DNA of 64,000 nt from Euptelea pleiosperma (GCA_035048495.1 CM068551.1:11905248-11969247), one strand, 5' to 3'; counted from the stretch's first letter, positions 46,352-55,696 are shown. A program made the numbers and translations. The notes: a model not told the origin generated them from the letters alone.

Positions 46352-46420
46352 CTTTCGATCGAGTTCTTCACCAAGGACAAAATGAACGAGCTGCTTACTC
46401 CTACCCTTCAACAGATTGAA
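46352..46420 (-). other. Exon-like 69-bp stretch, weak
   Basis: On the minus strand, an acceptor-like TTTTTTTTTCAAAG is followed by 23 open codons and a donor-like AAG-GTATGT. It could be a captured exon, but the protein is not recognised and the match could be chance. Confidence 0.2.
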
Positions 46421-46559
46421 CTTTGAAAAAAAAAATATGGGTAGCTTCAGACTTAGTAGCCTTTAAGCAAGCAAGAGCAAGTCTTTTGGTGATATCCAGC
46501 CGCTTGATTTTAATATTATTTTTGGCCCACCCCCTGCTGGATATACACACCAAAAATCA

Positions 46560-47210
46560 CCCTGCTTTGAGGTGTACGTGTGCCGAGAACTTATTGGCTT
46601 GTGATTGTGTGATTTGCAATCGGTTATGACAGAAGTTTTACTCGCTAAAAATCATCAAACAAACTGATTTTTAGGAGTAAAACTTCCATCACAATGGGAT
46701 TGCAAATCACACGAAACACAGCCAATGAATTCTCGGCACGTATACCTAAAAAGCAAAAGCACTCGTGTACGTGCCGAGAACTCATTGGCTGTGTTTTGTG
46801 TGATTTACAATTTCGTGTGAGGGAAGTTTTACTCGATTTTTATTATGAATGTATACCAACGGGTGGCTAAACATCTATGCCGTTAGTGGGCCCAACCCCG
46901 ATAAGTGTCTTGTTACATCACCACCCAAAATAATAATAGTTTTTTGACATTCTAAAAAAGTAGTTATAATGGTCTGACAGCTTTTTTGACTTGGGACGCG
47001 ATAACGGTGAAGGTAGGTAAACGAGTAACACTTCTGTCACAATGGGATTGCAAATCACAGACACAGCCAATGAGTTCTCGTCACGTACACCTAAAAAGCA
47101 AAAGCAATGGTACGTAGCAAAAGCACTTGTGTACGTGCCGAAAACTCATTGCTTGTGATTGTGTGATTTACAATTTCGTGTGATAGAAGTTTTACTCGTA
47201 GGTATACCTT
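46560..47210. mobile_element. Cluster of foldbacks with GTGTACGTGCCGAGAA ends (family F)
   Basis: Two inverted copies of GTACGTGCCGAGAACT...GATTTGCAATC...GAAGTTTTACTC form an inverted pair at about 46571-46750. Further part copies lie at about 46766-46835, 47024-47095 and 47127-47200 in alternating orientation. Family F ends (GAGTAAAACTTC) recur next to other foldbacks at about 2979 and 47700. Confidence 0.55.
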
Positions 47211-47232
47211 CGATGACACCTGCAAGACGTCA

Positions 47233-47506
47233 TTGACTCACGTGGCACATTCTTAAGAGGATAATGACTACATGGTTGCTTGGTGGACCTACAAAGTATA
47301 AACCAAAAATAACCTTTGGGTCTTTGCACGCAAATAATGCTTAAATGCCTACCGTTAATGTTAGAATCAACCCAGAAAATAACTTCAATTCAACGCTTAC
47401 AAATCAGCGATCAAGTTTATTTTTGGTTTGTAAGTACACCTAGTGATTGGCCAAACATCCATACGGTTAGTGTCCTCTTATGAATGTGTCACGCGACTCA
47501 TATTCG
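47233..47506. mobile_element. G-box foldback MITE, copy A8
   Basis: Left end GACTCACGTGGCACATTCTT (G-box 47239-47244); right end GTGTCACGCGACTCATATT. The inverted blocks TGGCCAAACATCCATACGG and GGTTTGTAAGTACACC are present on the right. Confidence 0.65.
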
Positions 47507-47604
47507 CTGCAGTCAGTGGTATCGCTTCCTGCAGCTGTCGTCGAATGTTTACTCATGTCTGACTTACTAACCATTCAAGATCCCAAAAATCTATATACAC
47601 ACTG

Positions 47605-48095
47605 GATCAGGGTTGAAAAAATCTGCTGGTCCCGGGGACCTTCAAACTTTGACTTTGAAGGCCCCCTCCCTATATGTCTGACAGGTGCCCTTTGTTAACG
47701 AGTAAAACTTCGATGACAGGGCAACAGATCATGGCACATGGATTTTATACCAGCAGACTACCTCGGCCTCGTCACCCACGTACGGAGGTGAGTGTTTTGG
47801 CAAAAAGCACTCTAGTAATCACCTGAGTACATGCGTGGTGAGGCTGAGGTGGTCAGTCCATACAAATCCACGTGTCGAGATCTGCTGCCCTGTCATCTCC
47901 TTCGATGACAGGGCCCGGTAATCAAAGTTTTATCCTTCGTTAACCACCCTTAACTAACTAACCAAGGGTTTAGCTAACCAATGTTAAACCCTTGGTTAGT
48001 TATTTAAGGGTGGTTAACAAAGGGTATGTGTCAGATATATTAGGAGGGGAACCTTCAAAGTTTGGTCCACGGGACCAGCGAATCTTTTTGATGTA
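47605..48095. repeat. Nested foldbacks around a hairpin
   Basis: The outer arms, about 47605-47695 (CTGGTCCCGGGGACCTTCAA) and 48005-48095 (CCTTCAAAGTTTGGTCCACG), are inverted copies. Inside, a second inverted pair carries GACAGGGCAACAGATC and GATCTGCTGCCCTGTC (about 47713-47905). A third, at 47939-48018, is a nearly perfect hairpin. Confidence 0.7.
47939..48018. repeat. 34-bp stem hairpin, 12-nt loop
   Basis: Arms 47939-47972 and 47985-48018 are reverse complements with one mismatch (GTTAACCACCCTTAA at the base; CCAAGGGTTTA next to the loop). The loop is GCTAACCAATGT. Confidence 0.85.
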
Positions 48096-48105
48096 GGAGT
48101 CCCTC

Positions 48106-48374
48106 AAATAGTCATGTAGGATACTCTTTCAGGCCACTGCCCCCTAAATGTTTGGCCCACACCTTGTAGACACACCAAAAATCAATGTGATTGGTGAATT
48201 GGCCTATGAAGAGTAGGTTCGAAGGCTATGTTGAAAAAGTGCTCAAATCAAATGGCTAGGAATCACCAATCAAACTGGTTTTTGGTGTCTAGGTCCACAA
48301 GAGTGTGAGGCAAACATACAAGGGATCAGTGGACCCGAAAGAGTGTACTTCGTGGCAATTTGAGGGACTTCTTC
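48106..48374. mobile_element. Foldback MITE related to the G-box family (A10)
   Basis: Ends GAGTCCCTCAAATAGTCATG and its inverted partner CAATTTGAGGGACTTCTTC. Inner blocks GGACCC / ACTCTTTC and CACCAAAAATCA are paired. The terminal G-box position is mutated (CTTCGTGGCA). Confidence 0.5.
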
Positions 48375-48489
48375 ATCAATCTTGTGATAATAATTAAGTA
48401 TGCATCATAGAATGGCTCTTTAAAACCTGGAAAAAGATGTAAAGGCTGTATAGCATTTTTGAAGAAGAACTTTACTTATCGACCACAAT

Positions 48490-48735
48490 ATAAGACGCGT
48501 GGCATACTCTTAGAGGATGTTGACCGTATAGATGTTTGTCCCATCCTTAGGTGACCTATCTGATTAATAATTTCAAACCTTTGGATCTTTGTACCAAAAT
48601 AATGGTTGATAATGCTCAAATTCAATGGTTAAATATCAACCTGTGAAAACAAATCAGGTTCTATATGTCCATTTAGGGTTGCCAAACATCCATACGGTCA
48701 GAAATTTCTAAAAATATGCCACGTGTCTCATACTG
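48490..48735. mobile_element. G-box foldback MITE, copy A9
   Basis: Left AAGACGCGTGGCATACTCTT, right AATATGCCACGTGTCTCATA (G-box 48720-48725). Inner GACCGTATAGATGTTTG pairs with CAAACATCCATACGGTC. Confidence 0.6.
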
Positions 48736-48774
48736 AGGTTGATGGGCATTAGTTAACAAAGTTCTGCTTTGATT

Positions 48775-49061
48775 TTTGTTACTCACCGCTGCCCTCTGGG
48801 CCCACTGACCACATGGATGTTTAGCCCACCCCTTGGTAGATATACACTCCAAAAATCACTAGGATTGGCAATCTCAAGTAATTACATTTTAATACTTTTT
48901 AATGTGTGATTGTAGCTGTCTGATTCAAGCATTTTTTGGATACTAAATCCAATGGGTAAATATCATCAAACAAGCTGGTTTTTGCTACAAATGTCTAGAA
49001 GGGGTGGGCTAAACATCGATGCCGTCAATGGACCCAGATGGGAGTGGTGAGCAACAAAAAT
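48775..49061. mobile_element. Foldback MITE with GTTACTCACCGCTGCC ends (family B)
   Basis: Left TTTTTGTTACTCACCGCTGC and right GTGGTGAGCAACAAAAATGG are inverted copies. The inner GGATGTTTAGCCCACCCC is paired with GGGGTGGGCTAAACATCG. Another copy starts at 63912. Confidence 0.6.
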
Positions 49062-49594
49062 GGCTATGCCTGACACGTTTGGCGCTAGATCTACCTTATT
49101 ACATTACGACCCTTAAAACCTTGGTTCAAACTTCAAACCATTGGACATCCTTCGAAATTGTGGTTGTCCAAAGCTATTGGACAAGAATCACGACCCTTAA
49201 AACCTTGGTTTCACAATGCAATTGGACATGGAAAAGCTCTAGGCTTGTGGGACTTGTCTTTTTTGACAGGCTCTTAGGACTTGTATTGATGTAAGAAAAA
49301 CAACCATTTAATCAAAGATCTAGAACCTTTAGCTTGATCAAACCACATTGATCCAGTCATGATTAACATACTTGTCAATTACTTTTGTGGGTACCTTATT
49401 TTCTGGCAAATAGTATGATGACACGTGCGGGATATGACAGGTCGACATGTGGTATCGTCCAGCATGCGTGAATAAATGCGCCGAAGAATTCCTCGGAGAT
49501 CATGACCAGTCTACTCCTGTCACATACCTTCCATTAATGAAAATACTACGTATCAAACTGAGTGATCAGAAGAGAATATCCCGGAGCAAGATCC

Positions 49595-49900
49595 CCCCTC
49601 TTATCCAGCTTCATAAAGGATGGCCGAGATCTTATCACACCCAATGGACGGTGGATCTCAGCCACTCACACCCAATTTTGACAAATGCTTTGTCGATGAG
49701 TGCCGTGGGCATAGGTCATCTACTATTTACCTACATATATCTATATCACAAAATAGGACGGTTGTCTCCCCCTCTTATTCGGCTTCATAAAGGATGGCTG
49801 AGATTTTATCACACCAAATGGACGGTGGATCTCAGCTACTCACACCCAATTTTGACAAATGCTTTGTCGATGAGTGTCGTGTGCATGGGTCACATACTTT
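49595..49900 (+). mobile_element. Two tandem short Helitron-like units (D1, D2)
   Basis: Two direct copies with 174-bp period (homologous stretches start at 49595 and 49769). Each holds CAATGGACGG/AAATGGACGGTGGATCTCAG and CAAATGCTTTGTCGATGAG, then a GTGCCGTGGGCAT-type hairpin. Unit D2 begins with TCTATATCACAAAATAGG at 49740. Confidence 0.55.
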
Positions 49901-49988
49901 TTACCTACATATAAGGAATGAAATGGGTTGGATTTACATATAGCCCAAGGGTCAGGCTCAGGAGCCCCTCTTTTTATGCCTCGAGAGG

Positions 49989-50146
49989 GGTGTTACCGTT
50001 AAAACGGATTGAAACGGCCAGGGACAAAAATGAAAGAAAATGGATTTTAATGATTTTAACGGAAAAAGTGGTGCTGAAATTCAAATTTTAAAACTTAAAA
50101 ATTGAAAATTGAAAATTAAAAAAAAAGAATTTAACAAAAATTTAAT
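49989..50146 (+). mobile_element. Family E (hAT-like MITE) fragment
   Basis: GTGTTACCGTTAAAACGGAT and AAACGGCCAGGGACAAAAAT match the inner part of the other E copies. The termini are missing. Confidence 0.55.
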
Positions 50147-50155
50147 GGTTTTCTT

Positions 50156-50290
50156 ATACCCTTCTTATCTTATATGGCTTCAATAATGAGTGGCTGAGAT
50201 CCACTATGCTTCATATCGATGGCTGAGATTAACTCCCACTCGATTTTGACAAACACTTTGTCAAAAACTGCCGCGGGCACGGACCACCCA
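50156..50290 (+). mobile_element. Short Helitron-like unit D3, degraded
   Basis: Contains GGCTGAGAT and TTTTGACAAACACTTTGTC, and a terminal hairpin-like CTGCCGCGGGCACGGACCAC. Confidence 0.4.
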
Positions 50291-50439
50291 CACATATATC
50301 AAGACAACTCAGTTGTATTCTCTTATCTAATCCATCCATCTAATGTGGATGGTTAGATAAAGAGCGGTTGAGATCAAATCCATTGATCTAATGTGGACGG
50401 TTAAATTTCAGCCACTCAATCCGCCTCATTTGACCTCAA

Positions 50440-50575
50440 TTTATTCAAAATTTAAATTTCAACACCGTTATTTTTTGTTATTTTTATTATTTTCTCATTT
50501 CTCCCTTTGTGCGTTACAATCCATTATAATGGAAAAAATGGTAGAAAAAACGGTAACGCCTTAGTCCGTTATACT
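50440..50575 (-). mobile_element. Family E (hAT-like MITE) fragment, reversed
   Basis: GCGTTACAATCCATTATAAT and AACGGTAACGCCTTAGTCCG are inverted versions of the family E sub-terminal blocks. Confidence 0.5.
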
Positions 50576-50880
50576 GTTTGAGTGCCAAAGGCACCCAATT
50601 TTTACAAATGCTTTTGTCGGAGAGTGCCGTGGGCATGGGCCATTTACTAATCTATATAACAAAACACATTGGTTGTCTCCCTACTTATACCTCCTCTTAT
50701 AAGCATCAACAAAGAAGGGCCGATATCTAATCCTCTCCCAAATGGACGGTGGATCTCCGCCACTCACCTGATTTTGTCAAATTCTTTGTCGAGGAGTGCC
50801 GATGGCACGGGGCACTCACTAGTATATATATTAGGTATTAGTAGTGCCAACGGCACTCCCTGACAAAGAGTTAGCAAATA
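50576..50880 (+). mobile_element. Short Helitron-like units D4a, D4b and an opposing 3' end
   Basis: D4a ends GTGCCGTGGGCATGGGCCAT and CTAA at 50650. The next base starts D4b, TCTATATAACAAAACACATT (50651-50822, 172 bp), which ends with hairpin GTGCCGATGGCAC and CTAG. After a short AT stretch, a reversed 3' end (AGTGCCAACGGCACT) faces it. The 5'-TC start, 3' hairpin and CTRR are Helitron hallmarks. Confidence 0.6.
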
Positions 50881-51285
50881 AATTCTGATGCCTTTGGCAG
50901 CACTCAAACCCACTTGTGCACAAATCCAATCCATCTTCCCAAAACAAAAACCCATCAACCAAATCCCATCAAAGCCCAGTCTTTACGACAAACTCGAAAC
51001 CCTCACCACTCAATAACCAACAAAAAAACAAGAATCCATAACAGTAGCAACATCAAACACCTAAGAATGATGAAATGTAAAGCTTAAAGAAATGCACATA
51101 AAATTGACCCACAAATCAGAAACCATCAAAATCCATATCAATCAGTCCAACATATATACTAGACAAAATGACCCAACTTTTTTAAAATGTTGCAAAAGGG
51201 GAGTACAAAGATACTTTTTGTTCAACTTCACTACATAAGCATAAAGATCAAGTTAGCATGCAAAGCTGCACTTCTTACTTCTTAC
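50881..51285. other. Intergenic sequence, nothing recognised
   Basis: AC-rich sequence without repeat termini. It may contain further 3' remnant of the esterase pseudogene, but no motif could be confirmed. Confidence 0.3.
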
Positions 51286-52048
51286 TTAAGGCCAGAGGCA
51301 GGCTTCTCTAGTTGTTGGCAAACCTTGGACCACAACATACTTGCACCCATCTTCAGCAATGCCTGCCAACAAATTGAAACATGCCACATAGTGGTGCAGT
51401 CGGCAGTTGATGCGATAAGTTTAAAAGTTAAACTTCATCATCGTTTCACCTGTACGTAATCCATGTGGCATAATCAAATCGGTCTGAACCCTTTGATCAA
51501 TGACTCCCATGTTTAATAGGGTTTGAAATACCCATTGGTTGGATGGTCCAGATCGTACTGCTCATGTGCCCACATCCGTCGACAGCATGTGGGTCGGGAA
51601 GTATTTTACTTAATACTGGGTACAGTACATAATACAGATACCCGAGAGAGAGGGAGGGGGTGGGTGCTATAATCTAGGCAGTTGAGAGTGAGGTCCCACT
51701 TTCTTTCAGCATCCACCCGTCCAATCAGTTTGATACTTCAGTTGGTCAGATACACCATCCAAGAGTGAACCACCCGATCATGAATGGAGAGTGATGGGAT
51801 CCAATTCATTATTTGATCATGAGTAAGATTCTCCCTGCTTAGATTATCTCAAATTAACAGCTAGTGCGTACCTGCAAAAATTCAGTGGTGCTCTTGATCG
51901 CAAACTCTTGCACCGTGGTGCTTGAAACAGAAGATCTGATAATGTACGCATAATCGTTCGCTCTGATCTCACCAACCCATAACAATTCATCATCCATTAA
52001 TGCTTGGAATTCATGTTCGAGACCATTTCTCACTATTTTTGGTTGCCA
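51286..52048 (-). pseudogene. GDSL esterase/lipase gene fragment, frameshifted
   Basis: Exon a (52048 down to 51872) reads EFQALMDDELLWVGEIRAND, then YAYIIRSSVSSTTVQEFAIK and STTEFLQ, ending in a donor CAG-GTACGC. Exon b starts after TTGTTGGCAG at 51362: ALLKMGA, then a one-base shift, then KYVVVQGLPTT. VGEIxxNDYAY and GAKYxVVQGLPxxGCL are signatures of plant GDSL esterases of the At3g48460 type. The nucleophile block (GDSL), the final D-x-x-H block and the ends are absent, and a stop lies at 51286-51288, so it is a dead fragment. Confidence 0.75.
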
Positions 52049-52977
52049 TTACTCACCGCAAATTTTTGGCTCGCCTTTCGCGGTGGGGGATTTTGAGCTA
52101 ACGGGCCTAGGCCTGTTGGGTTGACTTTGGGTTCGGTCTTGTAGGCTGATCCACTTAAGCCCACCCACAAACCTTTTTAGAAATCTCCAACACATCCTTG
52201 ACTTCAACTTCTTATGCGTTAAGGGGTTGGGGTTTTTGGGCCGTAAACTCAAATTACAACGCCAAGATTTTGGTGATCAAAACATTCCTAAAACCTCCCA
52301 AATAGATGGTTTCCATGATGGAAGTGGAACATGAGATCTTGGGGGGTTTTGTGCCCAAAATAACATTCAAAACCGAAGAGATCAATCGATATAACAAAAA
52401 CAAACCTCCAAAAAATGTTGACATGTCGATGCTCAAATTAAACGAAAAGGGTTTCGTTCATCAGTGTGATGGATCATGAGTTCATTGGGTTGGGCAAATC
52501 AAATCTAACGCACGAGAATGCTCAAATCCGATGCACTTTTTGGCAATTCTCGTCATGCGGTGAGTGAGAGAGAGAGAGAGAGAGAGAGACCCCATAAAAC
52601 CCAGGTCAGGGGAGAAATAAAACCCATGAAACCTGAAATTGTGAGAGCGACACTCCCCAACCTTGGCTGAACTGCAACGCCCCAAACGTTTCCACACCCT
52701 CCTACAAAAAGAAACAAAAGAGAAAACGAGAGAGAAAAAGAAAAAAAGGGAAAGAAAGGAGAGGAGACGAGAGCTCACCGCTACTTACGTACTTCCACCG
52801 TTCAAGTCAAGCTCCCATCGTCATTTAACCAAAGGCACACGCGCAAGAGAGAGGGAGACTTCAAATATGAAGTGGGGGATAAGAGGGGGGTGGGGGACAA
52901 CCATCGTCATTAGCATAGGTGGACTTATTTTTAACCGTTGGATAGATTAAGTGGCGGGTTGATCTCAACTGCCATAA
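52049..52977. other. Intergenic sequence with a (GA)n microsatellite
   Basis: No gene could be supported. It contains a GA run at about 52564-52588 and purine-rich AG-repeat DNA to 52760. The 5' exons of the GDSL fragment were not found here. Confidence 0.35.
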
Positions 52978-53420
52978 CTAGTGGGTGGCCCGGTGGCCCG
53001 TGCCCACGGCACTCTGCTGCCATAACTAGTGGGTGGCCCGTGCCCACGGCACTCTCCGACTTTGCCCAAATTAGGTGTGAGTGGTTGAGATCCACCGTCC
53101 AATTGCAGATAAGATCTCAGCCATCTATATATGAAGCCTATAAGAAGGGGAGACGACTGAGCTGATTTGTTATATAGATAGTGGGTGGCCTGTGCCCACG
53201 GCAGTTCCTGACAAAGCATTTGCCAAAAATGGGTGTGAGTGGCTAAGATCCACCGTCTAGTTAGGGGATAAGATCTCGGCCTTTCTTTGTTGAAACATAT
53301 AAGAGGGGGTATAAGTGGGGAGACAACCACTGTGTTTTGTTATATAAATATGCCCACAACACTCTTCGATAAAATATTTGTGGCTGAGATCCACCATCCG
53401 ATGTGATATAGGATCTGAGT
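52978..53420 (-). mobile_element. Tandem short Helitron-like units (D5, D6, D7) on the minus strand
   Basis: D6 (53179-53348) ends CCACCCACTA on the minus strand and is followed at once by TCTATATAAC, the 5' end of D5 (53026-53178). D5 ends in GTGCCGTGGGCACGGGCC, CACCCACTAG at 53026. A second 3' end, also CTAG, lies 48 bp further (52978-53025). A D7 3' fragment lies beyond D6. Confidence 0.6.
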
Positions 53421-53813
53421 ATATCATTATTAGATGAGGGTAGTGGCTGCACTTGTTTTGGATTCATGAGTTGGATTCAAGACGAGTGGCGATCACGACT
53501 CGAGTTCCTGATTGCAACTCGGGGCACGACAAAATCTTTCGATCAATGCGGATAAAAGTAGAGACTTTCCCAAACTCAAAGATGGAGGAAGGAAAGTCCT
53601 AATTGGATTCCTATCTCCTTCTAAAGGTAAGCTCCCCTCTTGACCTATAAATATAGGAGAATTTTACAGTGTTACCATGGTGGAGTATTGTAGTGTATTG
53701 CTAGGCGATGTGTGTTGGGATCCAGATGGAGAGCGTGGTGAAGCATCGAAGTTCGGGCAATAAACAACAGGATTGGCCAATACCTCGAACCATGTCTAGA
53801 GCCGTACATGTGT
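53421..53813. other. Intergenic sequence, nothing recognised
   Basis: No gene or repeat termini. It ends at the target duplicate of the element at 53822. Confidence 0.3.
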
Positions 53814-53821
53814 TAGTCGTA

Positions 53822-54179
53822 CGGGTCGGGCTCAAGGGACCCCCATTTCTAACCCCCTTTTTTGACCCCCATCTTGGCGTACCCACGTAGAAGATGAATC
53901 AATGGCTGATTTTTGGTGGGGATGATAACCTCACCATATAGATCACCCTAACAAAAAAATCAGCTCATTCTCAAATGTCATTTTAAAGTTACACAGTAAA
54001 AATCGACGGTCCATAATTCTTCAGCTTCTAAACCAGTCTATGAATATCAAAATGATTTAAATTTTTGTGATCATCCTCACCATAGAGATCATCTTCACCA
54101 AAAATCAGACATTGATTCATCTTCTACGTGGGTACGCCAAAAAAGGGGGTCAGAAATGGGGGTCCCTTGAGCCCGACCC
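53822..54179. mobile_element. Mutator-like foldback MITE, family C copy 3
   Basis: Arms GGGTCGGGCTCAAGGGACCC and GGGTCCCTTGAGCCCGACCC are exact inverses; the next 40 bp of the arms also pair (GGCGTACCCACGTAGAAGAT against ATCTTCTACGTGGGTACGCC). TAGTCGTA is repeated on both sides (53814-53821 and 54180-54187); the ninth base differs (C/A). An 8-9 bp duplication with long arms fits a Mutator-like element. Confidence 0.8.
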
Positions 54180-54276
54180 TAGTCGTAAATGTAAATAATT
54201 TTGCCGGATTGTTATTCTTTAAGACTATAAGGTGGGCCCTAATCTTTATAGATAATAATCAGATCATTTACTTATG

Positions 54277-54560
54277 GGTCAGGCTCAACGGACACATAAT
54301 TTCACACACGCAAAATCGTGGGGGGCCAATATATAAATTACAACTTTTGGAATGGGAGGGAAGATCTTTGGTGAGGAGATCGCCCTCACAAAAATTCAAA
54401 TCATTCTGATATTCATAGCATGGTTTACAAGTTGAAGAATTATGGACCGTCTATTTCTTTTTATCATTATCTTGAAACCAACATTTGATGGTGTTAGAAA
54501 TTTCAGAATGACCTGATTTTTTTGTAGGGGTGATCAACCATTGATTTATCTTCCATGTGG
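54277..54560. mobile_element. Family C copy 4, diverged
   Basis: Left GGGTCAGGCTCAACGGACAC, right GATTTATCTTCCATGTGGGT and GTACACCAAAATTGTGTG. It shares the inner TCATTCTGATATTCATAG block with the copy at 53822. Confidence 0.45.
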
Positions 54561-54640
54561 GTACACCAAAATTGTGTGTGAAATTGTTTGTGAAAATGTG
54601 TGTATCCGTGCACTAGGAACATTAAGAACAATACCCATAG

Positions 54641-54940
54641 CATTTTTTTTTTTTAATGACGGATTCGGACCTCCCCCATTACGTGATGAACCGTTGAAAC
54701 ACAGAAAAAATAATGGCCGAGTTATTTTCTGAAAATTTTTGTGAAAAAAATGGCCGTTATTTTTCGTCAGTTTTCTATTTTTTTTGCGTTTTGAAAATTT
54801 GAATTTCAGCGCTCTGTTATTTTGGGTATTTTCTACTTTTGCCCTTGAGGGTTACAATTCCTTATAACGGCCGTTATAATGGAAAAAACGGTAACACCGC
54901 CAGTCCGTTATACCATTATAGCGGGCCCTTTTAAACCTTG
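54641..54940 (-). mobile_element. hAT-like MITE, family E copy 4 (reversed)
   Basis: Ends GGGCCCTTTTAAACCTTG, the inverse of the family start CAAGGTTTAAA. Inner blocks AATGGCCGTTATTTTT and AACGGCCGTTATAATGG match. The left end is eroded by a poly-T run. Confidence 0.55.
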
Positions 54941-55063
54941 AAATTAAGCACCCTATGTAAAAAGAACCTTTAGGAAATTCCTGAGCCCTTTTAAACCTTG
55001 AAATTAAGCACCCTATGTAAGAAGAAGTTCTTCTTCTGAAGAACCTTTAGGAAATTCCTGACT
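54925..55063. repeat. 60-bp tandem duplication at the end of a family E element
   Basis: GCCCTTTTAAACCTTGAAAT starts at 54925 and again at 54985, continuing through CACCCTATGTAA in both units. The second unit has an extra 18-bp AAGTTCTTCTTC-type insert. Confidence 0.8.
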
Positions 55064-55433
55064 TCAAAAAAAAAAAGAAAAACTATTTGGAAATTCCAGA
55101 TCAAAAAGGTGATGAACATATAGGATGGTGATGATCATAGTAGTACCAATGCTCCATAGAGCCCATATATTCGTACAATATTCTTTTGTTTTTTTTTTTT
55201 TTTTGAAAAGACCCGACCTTCTCCCCCTCAAGAATCAACAATTCCAAAGTCCAGCCCGGACCCCGGAGCGTGCAAAAAAAAAAAAACCTACTTTACTTTA
55301 TTCACATCTCAAACAAGCATGCTTCCTTTATATAAAAATCTATTACAATGATTTTATAAATCTGACTGTAGTTTAATATAATGCAACCTATTATCTTAAA
55401 TTACACTAGCCAAAGATGCTGAATATTTTTTTA

Positions 55434-55696
55434 TGTCCACTCAAAAATCCACGTGGCCCCATGTATGGCCAAGCTTTAGTGGACCTACACACAAAAAATC
55501 AGTCTGATTGGTGATTTATAGCTGTTGGATTTGAGCATTTTTCACTTGGTGATTTCTAGCAGTTGATTTAACTATTTTTATGGGGTAAAGTAATAGGATG
55601 TGTAGAAATTACGAATCTCCACTAAAGTGTGGGCCATAGATTGGTCATTTCAGTGGGCCCGAAAGAGTGGGCCACGTGGAATTTTGGAGCTGGACA
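55434..55696. mobile_element. G-box foldback MITE in the TMKL1 promoter
   Basis: Ends TGTCCACTCAAAAATCCACG and the inverse of GTGGAATTTTGGAGCTGGAC are paired. A G-box CACGTG lies in each arm (55450-55455 and 55673-55678). The right-hand box is about 120 bp upstream of the TMKL1 ATG. Inner AGTGGACCTACACACAAAAA is a family block. Confidence 0.6.

Noticed and set aside
46560..48095. CRISPR-like array of repeats
   Set aside because: The repeats alternate in orientation and differ in spacing. They are foldback transposons in a plant genome.
49447..49914. 155-codon plus-strand frame
   Set aside because: It covers two tandem Helitron-like units; the protein repeats because the DNA repeats.
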